The position numbers and the translations under genes were made by a program. The notes beneath the pieces are model-generated. The model was given only the letters and a program-made list of their open reading frames with translations. It had not been told where the DNA came from and did no database searches. From positions 62,001 through 126,000 of the forward strand of contig NZ_CAJCKW010000002.1 in assembly GCF_903970965.1 (NCBI RefSeq): 64,000 nt of DNA. Direction: 5' to 3'. The stretch is from Aureimonas sp. ME7 (GTDB lineage: Bacteria > Pseudomonadota > Alphaproteobacteria > Rhizobiales > Rhizobiaceae). How positions within the stretch are numbered: position 1 is the first letter of the stretch; each line of letters starts with the position of its first letter. This document shows, piece by piece, positions 49,869 through 58,612 of the stretch.

Positions 49869-49883
49869 CCTCCCGAATGCAAA

Positions 49884-50585
49884 TCACTCGCCCGCGCGAA
49901 CCGTGGCGGGATCGATCTTGATGCCCGGACCCATCGTCGAGGACACCGCGACGCGTTGGACGTAGTTGCCCTTGGCGCCGGAAGGCTTGGCCTTCTGGAC
50001 CGCATCCGCAAAGGCACGGATGTTCTCGAGCAGCGCATCGGCGCCGAAGGAGGCCTTGCCGACGCCGGCGTGGACGATACCGGCCTTCTCGACGCGGAAC
50101 TCGACGGCGCCGCCCTTCGAGGCCTTGACCGCTGCTGCGACATCCGGCGTCACCGTGCCGACGCGCGGGTTCGGCATCAGGCCGCGGGGCCCGAGTACCT
50201 TGCCCAGACGTCCGACGAGGCCCATCATGTCCGGCGTCGCGATGGCGCGATCGAAGTCGATCTGACCGCCTTGCACCTTCTCGACGAGGTCTTCCGCGCC
50301 GACGATGTCGGCACCGGCCGCCTTCGCCTCTTCGGCCTTGTCGCCGCGCGCGAACACCGCCACGCGAACCGTGCGGCCCGTACCGTTCGGCAGGTTGACG
50401 ACGCCGCGAACCATCTGGTCCGCATGGCGTGGATCGACGCCGAGATTCATCGCGACTTCGATCGTCTCGTCGAACTTCGCCGACGCACGATCCTTCAGAA
50501 GCGACACGGCCTCGGACAGGTCGTAGAGCTTCTCGCGGTCGATGCCCTCGCGAGCCTTCGTGATGCGCTTGCCAATCTTCGCCAT
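49884..50585 (-). CDS. rplA: 50S ribosomal protein L1
   Basis: uL1, 233 residues, forms the mobile L1 stalk that handles E-site tRNA; in E. coli it represses rpl[63 protein letters not shown] and [22 protein letters not shown] are diagnostic. It starts five bases after rplK. Confidence 0.98.
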   Translation of the reverse strand: MAKIGKRITKAREGIDREKLYDLSEAVSLLKDRASAKFDETIEVAMNLGVDPRHADQMVRGVVNLPNGTGRTVRVAVFARGDKAEEAKAAGADIVGAEDLVEKVQGGQIDFDRAIATPDMMGLVGRLGKVLGPRGLMPNPRVGTVTPDVAAAVKASKGGAVEFRVEKAGIVHAGVGKASFGADALLENIRAFADAVQKAKPSGAKGNYVQRVAVSSTMGPGIKIDPATVRAGE

Positions 50586-50590
50586 GGTCT

Positions 50591-51019
50591 TCAGCCCACC
50601 ACTTCCAGGCCCATGGAACGGGCGGAGCCCATCACCATCGCCATCGCCGCATCGACGTCGTTCGCGTTCAGGTCCTTCATCTTCTTCTCGGCGATCTCGC
50701 GCACCTGCGCGGACGTCACCGAGCCGGCCTTGACCTTGCCGGGCTCCTTGGAGCCGCCAGTCAGGCCCGCCGCCTTCTTCAGGAAGAAGCTGACCGGAGC
50801 CGTCTTCATCTGGAAGGTGAACGACTTGTCGACGTAGTAGGTAATCACGACCGGAACGGGCGATCCCTTTTCCATCTCCTGGGTCTGCGCGTTGAACGCC
50901 TTGCAGAACTCCATGATGTTGATGCCGCGCTGACCCAGCGCCGGACCGATCGGGGGCGACGGAGTCGCCGAGCCGGCCTTGACCTGGAGCTTGAGCTGGC
51001 CTGCTACTTTCTTAGCCAT
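50591..51019 (-). CDS. rplK: 50S ribosomal protein L11
   Basis: uL11, 142 residues, GTPase-centre protein needed for stringent response by Rel[44 protein letters not shown] carries the conserved Pro-rich hinge. [42 protein letters not shown] ends it. A 142-base gap with a GC hairpin separates it from nusG. Confidence 0.98.
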   Translation of the reverse strand: MAKKVAGQLKLQVKAGSATPSPPIGPALGQRGINIMEFCKAFNAQTQEMEKGSPVPVVITYYVDKSFTFQMKTAPVSFFLKKAAGLTGGSKEPGKVKAGSVTSAQVREIAEKKMKDLNANDVDAAMAMVMGSARSMGLEVVG

Positions 51020-51139
51020 AAGCTTCTGCCTTCATGTTGGACCGGCGAGCCGGCCGTTCGGTCGCCGGAGCGACCACGCAGGAGTGCGGTACGGATCTCT
51101 TGCGGCCGGCTTCAGCCGCAGTCCCCTTCCGCACGATGC

Positions 51140-51155
51140 GGGCGGCGAACCGCCC
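51140..51155 (-). other. Tetraloop hairpin after nusG
   Basis: GGGCGG-TTCG-CCGCCC, 6-bp stem with UUCG-type loop, seven bases past the nusG stop. No T run; may be a partial terminator or a processing site between secE-nusG and rplKA. Confidence 0.45.
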
Positions 51156-51161
51156 TTGCGA

Positions 51162-51692
51162 TCAGACCTTCTCGACCTGACCGAATTCGAGATCGACGGG
51201 CGTCGCACGCCCGAAGATGGAAACCTCGACCTTGAGGCGAGCGCGCTCCTGATCGACTTCCTGGACCACGCCGTTGAAGGATGCGAACGGACCGTCCGAC
51301 ACGCGAACCTGCTCGCCCACATCGAACAGAACGGTCGCCTTCGGCCGCTCGACGCCTTCCTGAACCTGGCTCAGGATCTGGTTCGCTTCGGCTTCCGAAA
51401 TGGGAACCGGACGATTGTCGGGCCCAAGGAAGCCGGTCACCTTCGGCGTGTTCTTGATGAGCGAGAACACCTGATCGGTCAGCTCGGCCTTCACCAGGAC
51501 GTAGCCCGGAAAGAACTTGCGCTCCGAATCCACCTTGCGACCGCGACGAACCTCGACCACCTTCTCGGTCGGCACGAGGATCTTCTCGAACTTCTCCGAC
51601 AGACCCTTCTGGCGGGCCTGCTCCTCGATCGACTCCGCGACCTTCTTCTCGAAATTCGAGTAGGCGTGGACGATGTACCAGCGAGCGGTCAT
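51162..51692 (-). CDS. nusG: Transcription termination/antitermination protein NusG
   Basis: 176-residue processivity factor linking RNA polymerase to ribosomes or Rho. The NGN domain reads RWYIVHAYSNFEKKVAESIEEQARQKGL ... RKFFPGYVLVKAELTDQVFSLIKNTPKVTGFLG. The C-terminal KOW domain holds VRVSDGPFASFNGVVQEVDQERARLKVEVSIFGRATPVDLEFGQVEKV. It starts 31 bases after secE. Confidence 0.98.
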   Translation of the reverse strand: MTARWYIVHAYSNFEKKVAESIEEQARQKGLSEKFEKILVPTEKVVEVRRGRKVDSERKFFPGYVLVKAELTDQVFSLIKNTPKVTGFLGPDNRPVPISEAEANQILSQVQEGVERPKATVLFDVGEQVRVSDGPFASFNGVVQEVDQERARLKVEVSIFGRATPVDLEFGQVEKV

Positions 51693-51723
51693 GAAATTCC
51701 TGCTTCTACCCAGCGATCGACGA

Positions 51724-51924
51724 TCAGCGACCGCCGCCCATGATGTAGCCGATCACATAGGCGATCAGCTGATCGGCGACGAAAAGGAACGTCGCCGCGA
51801 ACGCGACCATGATGAACACCATGATCGTCGAAATCAGCGTTTCGCGCCGTGTCGGCCATGTCACCTTGGCGACTTCGGTCCGCACCTGCTGGATGAACGT
51901 AAAAGGATTCGTCTTGGAGGCCAT
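51724..51924 (-). CDS. secE: Preprotein translocase subunit SecE
   Basis: 66-residue single-helix translocon subunit that clamps SecY. The amphipathic cytoplasmic part (NPFTFIQQVRTEVAKVTWPTRRETLISTIMV) carries the conserved VTWP motif, and a membrane helix (FIMVAFAATFLFVADQLIAYVIGYI) follows. ATG 51924 follows the conserved start; the longer frame upstream is not conserved. It begins the secE-nusG operon. Confidence 0.97.
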   Translation of the reverse strand: MASKTNPFTFIQQVRTEVAKVTWPTRRETLISTIMVFIMVAFAATFLFVADQLIAYVIGYIMGGGR

Positions 51925-51994
51925 GCACCGCTCACGGCAGCGGGCACGCAAAGGCTGGCCAACCAGCCCCACGCGCCACGTGTCTGTTAAAGAC

Positions 51995-52023
51995 TACATA
52001 ACCGGACCCTGTGTGATTCACAA
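51995..52023 (-). promoter_or_regulatory. Candidate sigma70 promoter of secE-nusG
   Basis: TTGTGA (52023-52018) and TATGTA (52000-51995) with a 17-base spacer, about 71 bases from the secE start and 36 bases after tRNA-Trp. Confidence 0.5.
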
Positions 52024-52058
52024 GGGGAAAGGACTGGACTAATTGAGGAGACGTTCCA

Positions 52059-52134
<76 letters not shown>

Positions 52135-52185
52135 ACGCGCCGAAGCGTCAGTCCGAATAATCCGCCCGATCGCGTTTGGCAAGCA

Positions 52186-53043
52186 CTATCCCCGCCCCTT
52201 TCCCGTTTCGCGTTCGGCCAGCTTCGCCTTGCGCGTCTTCGGCTTGAGCGAGCGCACCCAGTCGCCGATGCGCCGCTGCGGCCGCGTGGTGCGCAGAAGG
52301 TCGTCGATCGCGGAATTCGCGCCGTCGAGCCGCTCGGCCAGCACTTCGCCGGCGACGACGGCGACATCGCCACTGGTCAACTCTGGAAAGCGCTGCGTGA
52401 CGTTACGAAACAGATCGTCCGGCATGGGTCCGGCGGTATGAAGCCGGCCGCCGCGAAGAAGCAGGCGCTGAACGATCTGCTCGAAAGTCCAGTCGTGATC
52501 GGCGAAGAGCTTCCAGCGCTTGCTACGCCGAGCCGTAAAACCTGCCAGCACGATGCGCGACGACAAGTCCAGTTCGGCAAGGAAGACGGCCAGAGCAAAA
52601 CCGCTCGTCGCCACCTGACCCGACGGATAGAACCCCGCCATCGTCGGCGCCAGATCTAGGTGGCCGATATCCGTCGCTCCGCCGAATTCCTCCACGGAAC
52701 TGAAGCGCTCGTGCGTGCCGGCACGCAGATTGACGATGCCGCGAAACGCCGGTGAGCGGACGAGCCGCAGGACGTCGTCCACCTCGCGCCGGTAAACGAT
52801 GTTGGCGCCAGCGGGGCTCGAGCGCGCGACGAGAACGCACTCTCCGTCGAACGGCTCCGCGAGAACCTTGTAGACCTTATTGAAGAAGACGAAGAGCGTG
52901 CGCTCGCCGAAGGCGCGACGCAGCTCATCGATGCGAACGGCGTCGCTGTTGGCGACGAGAACGATCGTCTCGTAGCGCGCGAAGAACGCGCGCCAGGCAT
53001 TGCTCGCCTCCCCGGCTGCACCTTGCGGAAGAGCGCCGCCCAA
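52186..53043 (-). CDS. Putative glycosyltransferase with sialyltransferase-like (GT29-like) motifs
   Basis: 285 residues from a TTG at 53043, with AAGGA eight bases upstream inside the end of the preceding gene. No signal or membrane helix. A Rossmann-like start (IVLVANSDAVRIDELRRAFGERTLFVFFNKV) is followed by YPSGQVATSGFALAVFLAELDLSSRIVLAGF (about residues 139-169) and HDWTFE (His183-x4-Glu188). The last two resemble sialylmotifs S and VS of family GT29. The acceptor sugar is unknown. It is co-transcribed with the adjacent glycosyltransferase. The family assignment is my inference from motif spacing, not a search result. Confidence 0.55.
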   Translation of the reverse strand: MGGALPQGAAGEASNAWRAFFARYETIVLVANSDAVRIDELRRAFGERTLFVFFNKVYKVLAEPFDGECVLVARSSPAGANIVYRREVDDVLRLVRSPAFRGIVNLRAGTHERFSSVEEFGGATDIGHLDLAPTMAGFYPSGQVATSGFALAVFLAELDLSSRIVLAGFTARRSKRWKLFADHDWTFEQIVQRLLLRGGRLHTAGPMPDDLFRNVTQRFPELTSGDVAVVAGEVLAERLDGANSAIDDLLRTTRPQRRIGDWVRSLKPKTRKAKLAERETGKGRG

Positions 53044-53047
53044 CGGA

Positions 53048-53746
53048 TCAGTCCTTGGGTGCCCGCTGCGTCACATGAAGAACGCGCTCGCGCATCGCGA
53101 ACCACTCCTCCGCATAGTCGTCGTTCCGATACTCGTCGAAATACGGGCCGCCATCCGTGAAGTGGACGTTCTTGGCGGCGGGGTCATGGTCGTACTCGTT
53201 GACGAGCCAGTTCCAGGCGGCCGGCAGCTCGCCGATCTGGTCGTCGCTGTCCAGCCACTTGAACTGATGAAGCTCCAGGCCCGATGCCGTGTTGACGAAG
53301 TCGGGCGACAGGGCACCGCACTTCGCGTTGTTGAACAGGAGAACGCTCGACCAGTTCTTCTTCTCGTACTTGGTCTGCACCTGACCGAGAAACTTGGTTT
53401 CCACCTTGGGCTGATAATCGTGCTTGATGCACATCACGCTCGCCGCCTCGTCACGCAGCGCCCAAAGCTCTGCGATATCGGCACGCATCAGCATGTCGCA
53501 GTCCATGAAGAGGCTCCAGCCCTCGTAGCCGCTGAGATAGGGCACCAGGAACCTCGAGAACGAGAACTCGGTGGACTGCAGCGCATTGCGCTCTCGCTTG
53601 AACGTCGCATCGAGATGCGGAAGCACGATCGGGCAGAACATGACCGGGATCGAGGAATGCTCGATGATGCTCTGCGCGAGCACGTGGTAGGCGACGACTT
53701 CCTTCGAATCGAAGCCGATGAAGATGCGCGCGATCTCGGCGGACAT
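53048..53746 (-). CDS. Glycosyltransferase with DxD motif (GT8-like nucleotide-diphospho-sugar transferase fold)
   Basis: 232 residues. EIARIFIGFDSKEVVAYHVLAQSIIEHSS gives the nucleotide-sugar fold. STEFSFSRFLVPYLSGYEGWSLFMDCDMLMRADIAELW holds the metal-binding Asp82-x-Asp84. Later blocks are SVLLFNNAKC and LDSDDQIGELPAAWNWLVNEYD, and NVHFTDGGPYFDEY may bind donor. No membrane segment. ATG 53746 has AAGGGA six bases upstream; an ATG two codons earlier sits on that site and is unlikely. Donor and acceptor are unknown. It lies downstream of the tuf2 terminator. Confidence 0.8.
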   Translation of the reverse strand: MSAEIARIFIGFDSKEVVAYHVLAQSIIEHSSIPVMFCPIVLPHLDATFKRERNALQSTEFSFSRFLVPYLSGYEGWSLFMDCDMLMRADIAELWALRDEAASVMCIKHDYQPKVETKFLGQVQTKYEKKNWSSVLLFNNAKCGALSPDFVNTASGLELHQFKWLDSDDQIGELPAAWNWLVNEYDHDPAAKNVHFTDGGPYFDEYRNDDYAEEWFAMRERVLHVTQRAPKD

Positions 53747-53834
53747 GAGCATTCCCTTTTTCGTTCGAAGTCGCTTCTAAGCTCGGGACTTGGCACCCAC
53801 AAGCAAGAACGCCTCCAATATCGCTGGCCCAAAA

Positions 53835-53860
53835 CGAAAACGGGCCCCGAAGGGCCCGTT
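53835..53860 (-). terminator. Rho-independent terminator of tuf2
   Basis: Minus-strand RNA AACGGGCCC-UUCG-GGGCCCGUU followed by TTCGTTTT, 28 bases past the tuf2 stop. Confidence 0.88.
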
Positions 53861-53887
53861 CCACAGATCGAACTTCAAGGCTCGAAC

Positions 53888-55066
<1,179 letters not shown>

Positions 55067-55098
55067 CTCTACCTTGCGCCTTGCTAGGACTGGGCCGC

Positions 55099-55127
55099 GA
55101 CATAACGAGTGAGGACCGGAAACACAA
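55099..55127 (-). promoter_or_regulatory. Candidate sigma70 promoter of tuf2
   Basis: TTGTGT (55127-55122) and TATGTC (55104-55099) with a 17-base spacer, about 36 bases from the tuf2 ATG. The -35 abuts a perfect inverted repeat at 55126-55143. Confidence 0.45.
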
Positions 55128-55143
55128 GTCGCCGAGGCGACTT
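55126..55143. repeat. 8-bp perfect inverted repeat at the tuf2 -35 region
   Basis: AAGTCGCC-GA-GGCGACTT in the divergent region between tuf2 and the 58-residue protein gene. It could be an operator or a hairpin; no protein can be named. Confidence 0.45.
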
Positions 55144-55232
55144 GAGGCAAAACCTCTTGCAAAGACCGCCGTTCGGAGTGGCACCTTCTCTGGCGCCGAG
55201 CGTTCACAGAGCAACCGAAACGGAGAAAAGCG

Positions 55233-55409
55233 ATGTCGAACGTCCCCGTCACCGATCAAACGAACGGCATGCCCGACAACGAGGCCGAGGAACTCGCCGC
55301 CAAGCACGGAATCTCCGTAGAGGACGCCAAGCGCATCATCGAGGAGCGAGGGCACGACAGAGCATCCAAGGACGGAGCGGCGGAAGAGATCAAATCGGCA
55401 AACGGCTGA
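55233..55409 (+). CDS. Small charged protein (58 aa), possibly DUF3606-like
   Basis: ATG 55233 has GGAGAA six bases upstream, a good ribosome-binding site. The product starts [20 protein letters not shown], continues as a helix-turn-helix-like stretch ([21 protein letters not shown]) and ends in a Lys/Glu/Ala tail. It is cytoplasmic, highly charged and without Cys or membrane segments. The central stretch resembles rhizobial DUF3606 proteins (KHGIS.E.A...IE..G), which are of unknown function. It is transcribed divergently from tuf2 and stands 90 bases before tRNA-Gly. Confidence 0.7.
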   Translation: MSNVPVTDQTNGMPDNEAEELAAKHGISVEDAKRIIEERGHDRASKDGAAEEIKSANG

Positions 55410-55499
55410 CGCACGGAGATCCGTTTCCCGCCTTGCCAGCAACCGACCGGCGCGGTATGAAATCCGCGTCGGTCAACGTTTCCTTGTTGTGCCTGGCAT

Positions 55500-55574
55500 G
55501 CGGACGTAGCTCAGTGGTAGAGCTCTTGCCTTCCAAGCAGGATGTCGTGGGTTCGAATCCCATCGTCCGCTCCA
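55500..55574 (+). tRNA. tRNA-Gly (anticodon TCC)
   Basis: 75 nt with CCA. Acceptor GCGGACG pairs with CGTCCGC, the D-arm has AGCTCAGTGGTAGAGCT, the anticodon loop is CTTCCAA and the T-arm is GTGGGTTCGAATCCCAT. It reads GGA/GGG codons. Confidence 0.98.
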
Positions 55575-55736
55575 TTCCCGATTTTCCATGCATCGCCGAT
55601 CTTACGCCGTGTCAGGCCTATCACGCGTCGATGCGCCATGGTTGCACTTCGCGGCAAAGCCGGTAGTTGATGGACGGCTTACGGTTCGAATCGGACTTGT
55701 GGCCACGACGCACCGCAGCACCGGACCCCACCGTTC

Positions 55737-56777
55737 ATGAACGAAGACGAACGTCAGCGCGTCGACCACGAACTCAGTCAGCAGTCCGGGACCAGTTCCG
55801 ATCCGTTCGCATCCGCCGTCCGCGCGACAAGGATGCCGATGATCGTGACGAACCCGCGCGTCGCCGACAACCCGATCGTCTTCTGCAACGACGCGTTCCT
55901 CCGTTTGACCGGATATGCGCGCGAGGAGATCATCGGGCGCAATTGCCGCTTCCTGCAGGGTCCGGCGACACGTGTCGAGGACATCGCGAAGGTCAGCAAG
56001 GCCGTTCGCGACCGGGAATCCATCGAGATCGACCTTCTGAACTATCGCAAGGACGGCTCGACCTTCTGGAACGCCCTCCTCGTTTCACCCGTGTTCGAAG
56101 ACGGCGAGCTCACCTACTTCTTCGCGTCGCAGTTCGACGTCACCGATCGCAAGCGCGCCGAAGAGCATCGCTTCCTCCTGAACCGGGAGCTCGATCACCG
56201 CGTCAAGAACACGCTGGCCACGGTCCAGAGCGTCGTTCTCCAAACCCTGCGCGACACCAGCGTGCCCGAGTCGGTGGCAGCGGCAGTGTCGGGTCGCCTT
56301 CAGGCGCTCGCGCGAAGCCACGACGTTCTCACCAACGAGGCTTGGGCGAGCGCGCTCCTGATCGACGTGGTGAAGGGAGCTCTTGAGCCGGTCCACGAGC
56401 GCATCGGGAACCGCCTGACGGTGGCAGGACCTGAAGTGCGCCTCAAACCGCGCGTGGCGACCATGCTCTCACTGGCGCTGCACGAACTCGCCGACAACGC
56501 CTTGCGATATGGCAGTTTCTCGAACCGCACCGGCACCGTTGCCATCCGTTGGTCCATGGAGGACGGAGCCTTTCGGTTCGAATGGAAGGAAAATGGCGGC
56601 CCCCCCATCCAGGAGCCCATCCGGAAGGGTTACGGTAGCCGCATCGTGGAGCGTGTGCTGGCTGCGGAATTCGCCGGCATTGCGGAACTGGACTACCGTC
56701 CCGAGGGCCTGATCTTCACTTTGCGCTCGTCGGCCGACAAGCTCGCCACGGAGGCAACGGCCTGGACCTTCCCCTGA
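55737..56777 (+). CDS. LOV-domain blue-light sensor histidine kinase, HWE family
   Basis: 346 residues. A PAS/LOV domain (about 25-135) contains NPIVFCNDAFLRLTGY and GRNCRFLQG; Cys70 is the flavin-adduct cysteine. FASQFDVTDRKRAEE links it to the HWE kinase core. The phospho-acceptor is His154 in ELDHRVKNTLATVQS, the N-box is LALHELADNALRYG (Glu250, Asn254), and the family-defining Trp283-x-Glu285 is in FEWKENGGPP. KGYGSRIV is the glycine box. No membrane segment. The compact layout matches soluble LOV-HWE kinases such as Erythrobacter EL346; Brucella LOV-HK is longer. No response regulator is adjacent. It may feed the PhyR general stress pathway (inference). Confidence 0.92.
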   Translation: MNEDERQRVDHELSQQSGTSSDPFASAVRATRMPMIVTNPRVADNPIVFCNDAFLRLTGYAREEIIGRNCRFLQGPATRVEDIAKVSKAVRDRESIEIDLLNYRKDGSTFWNALLVSPVFEDGELTYFFASQFDVTDRKRAEEHRFLLNRELDHRVKNTLATVQSVVLQTLRDTSVPESVAAAVSGRLQALARSHDVLTNEAWASALLIDVVKGALEPVHERIGNRLTVAGPEVRLKPRVATMLSLALHELADNALRYGSFSNRTGTVAIRWSMEDGAFRFEWKENGGPPIQEPIRKGYGSRIVERVLAAEFAGIAELDYRPEGLIFTLRSSADKLATEATAWTFP

Positions 56778-56791
56778 CCGCGACTCCTGCG

Positions 56792-57937
56792 TCAGCCCAA
56801 CGCATCCCGCACGATGCGCGAGAAGACCCCGGCACCGGTAGGGATCAGTTCCTCGGGAAACTCGTAGGCTGGGTCATGCAACGCAGGCCGGTCGACGCCA
56901 GCGCCCAGGAACATCATCGCCGAGGGTCCGAGGTCGCCGAACAGGCCGAAGTCCTCCGAAGCGTGGATCGGCTCGCCCGGCCCCTGTGCCATTCCGATCG
57001 ATGACATCGCCGAGCGGAACGCACCGACGCAGTCTCCGTGGTTGAGACAGTGCCGGAATATGTCCTCGTAAGACCAGGAAGCCGCCAAGTTTTCCGCCGA
57101 GGCTCTTTCCTGCACCATGCGTTCGGCCTGTTGGCAGAGATCGTCCATGCCCGCGTCGAGCATGGTTCGCAGCGTCACCAGAAGTTCGGCTTCCCCCGGC
57201 GAAACGCCGAAGGTCGGCTCGCCGATGCGCACGTGCGTCAGCGTCGCGAAGCGATAGGTCTCGTCGAGCGGACCGCGCCTCCCGAGGCTCGGCAAGGCCT
57301 GCATGAGGTCGATCGCTGCGGCGACCGGCGAACGCCCCGTCCAGGGCGTCGAGGCATGTGCCGTCGATCCGCCTAGGCGAATCCTGAGCCCGCGCGAGGC
57401 GCAGTTCACGGCGCCGGCCCGGATGGCGCCAAACCCCAAGGGGAGTCCCGGCATGTTGTGAAGGGCGAACGACCTGTCCGGCCGTAGCGGCTGAAACTTC
57501 GGATCCGCGATGACGCGAGCCGCGCCCTCCCCGGTTTCTTCTGCCGGTTGGAAGAGCAGAACCACGCGTCCACGCGCCGGACGATGATCCTTGAGATGCA
57601 GCGCGACCAGACACAGGATCGCGGCATGGCCATCGTGGCCGCAGAGATGGGCCTTGCCCGAGCGATGCGAGCGATAGGGAAGCGAGGAAGCCTCCTCGAT
57701 CGGAAGAGCATCGAGTTCGGCACGCAGAAGAAGGGTTGGGCCCGGATCCAGGCCCGCGAAGACAGATGCGACGCCGTGACCACCCAACCCTTCGACGATT
57801 TGATCCGGCGACGCCATCGCAAGGAAGTCGCAGATGGTTCGCGCGGTCTCCCTCTCTTCCCCGGATAGGTCCGGACGTTGGTGAAGGGTACGGCGAAGCC
57901 GGACCGCCGCTTCGATGTCGTCGTTCCCGAACTCCAT
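56792..57937 (-). CDS. M20D family amidohydrolase (hippurate/N-acyl amino acid hydrolase type)
   Basis: 381 residues. Metal ligands and catalytic residues of the M20D family are present: LCGHDGHAAIL, PAEETGEGAARV with the catalytic Glu, the HNMPGLPLG loop, STAHASTPW and HASEDFGLFGDLGP. No signal peptide; it is cytoplasmic. Likely reactions are hydrolysis of N-acyl or N-acetyl amino acids or indole conjugates, but substrate is not predictable. The ATG at 57937 is chosen because LRRTLHQRPDLSGEE is the family N-terminus and GGGAAAG precedes; an ATG at 57985 would add 16 residues. Confidence 0.9.
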   Translation of the reverse strand: MEFGNDDIEAAVRLRRTLHQRPDLSGEERETARTICDFLAMASPDQIVEGLGGHGVASVFAGLDPGPTLLLRAELDALPIEEASSLPYRSHRSGKAHLCGHDGHAAILCLVALHLKDHRPARGRVVLLFQPAEETGEGAARVIADPKFQPLRPDRSFALHNMPGLPLGFGAIRAGAVNCASRGLRIRLGGSTAHASTPWTGRSPVAAAIDLMQALPSLGRRGPLDETYRFATLTHVRIGEPTFGVSPGEAELLVTLRTMLDAGMDDLCQQAERMVQERASAENLAASWSYEDIFRHCLNHGDCVGAFRSAMSSIGMAQGPGEPIHASEDFGLFGDLGPSAMMFLGAGVDRPALHDPAYEFPEELIPTGAGVFSRIVRDALG

Positions 57938-58071
57938 AAGGTCGCTTTCCCGATTGCTTTCGACCAAGGTGCGAGTACTCCTCATGCCGAATCCGCGCGA
58001 TCGATCCCGGACGAAATGTCCGTCCGGCTCGAAGGTGACAAAGCGACATCGTTCTGCCAAGTATCGAGCGA

Positions 58072-58488
58072 ATGCGCGGGTTCAGGCTCTTTGCTGGTGA
58101 TGTCTGGTCTGGAGGAGTTCTTACCCTCCTGACGATCGGTTTCGTCGTCGCGCAACTCGCCCTCGCCGGCTGGACATGCGGATCGCATGCGGCAGAATCC
58201 AGCGGATCTGGCACCGTGATCTGCCACGGCGCCGGCGGCACATCGATCGGATCGGCCTTGATCGGCGGCAAAGACTCGCCCTCCGAACAACGCGAGTTGT
58301 CTTGTATCGCGCATTGCACCGCGACGATTGGGTCGGTCGGTCAGATCGATTTCCTGGAAGGCGGCGCAGCCTACGATGCGTCGGGCGCCGTCAGCCTGCT
58401 TTATTCCGGTCTAGAAGCGATCCCCGTTCCGCTGCTGGATGCGGGCACCATCCCATTCCCCACAGGTCCGCCCATTCGCTCCGCCTGA
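58072..58488 (+). CDS. Cys/His-containing membrane-anchored protein of a copper operon (DUF2946-like)
   Basis: 138 residues. One N-terminal hydrophobic segment (GGVLTLLTIGFVVAQLALAGW) is followed by an exported region with Cys36, His39, Cys51-His52 and Cys78-x2-His81-Cys82. The Cys/His pattern recalls DUF2946 and similar small proteins found beside copper genes, though I am not certain of the family. It is first in a run with a PepSY protein (124 bases on) and PCuAC. A role in binding copper in the periplasm is inferred from context. Confidence 0.6.
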   Translation: MRGFRLFAGDVWSGGVLTLLTIGFVVAQLALAGWTCGSHAAESSGSGTVICHGAGGTSIGSALIGGKDSPSEQRELSCIAHCTATIGSVGQIDFLEGGAAYDASGAVSLLYSGLEAIPVPLLDAGTIPFPTGPPIRSA

Positions 58489-58612
58489 CACCGATCCCCA
58501 TCGTTGTTTCGGAGCTTCCTCATGTCGTTTGTCGTCCCGGCACCAGCCTATGGCTGCGTGCCAAATCGCCTTTCACCCACAGCCGGTCGAATGTCGTTGA
58601 GGGTACCGCATC

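Larger units (their letters stand above)
49517..49883. promoter_or_regulatory. rplJL leader (rplA-rplJ spacer)
   Basis: 367 bases without a gene. It contains two perfect stem-loops (49849-49868 and 49786-49809). In E. coli and other bacteria the L10-L12 complex binds the rplJ leader to repress translation, and this spacer is the expected place. I could not assign the kink-turn motif by eye. Confidence 0.5.
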
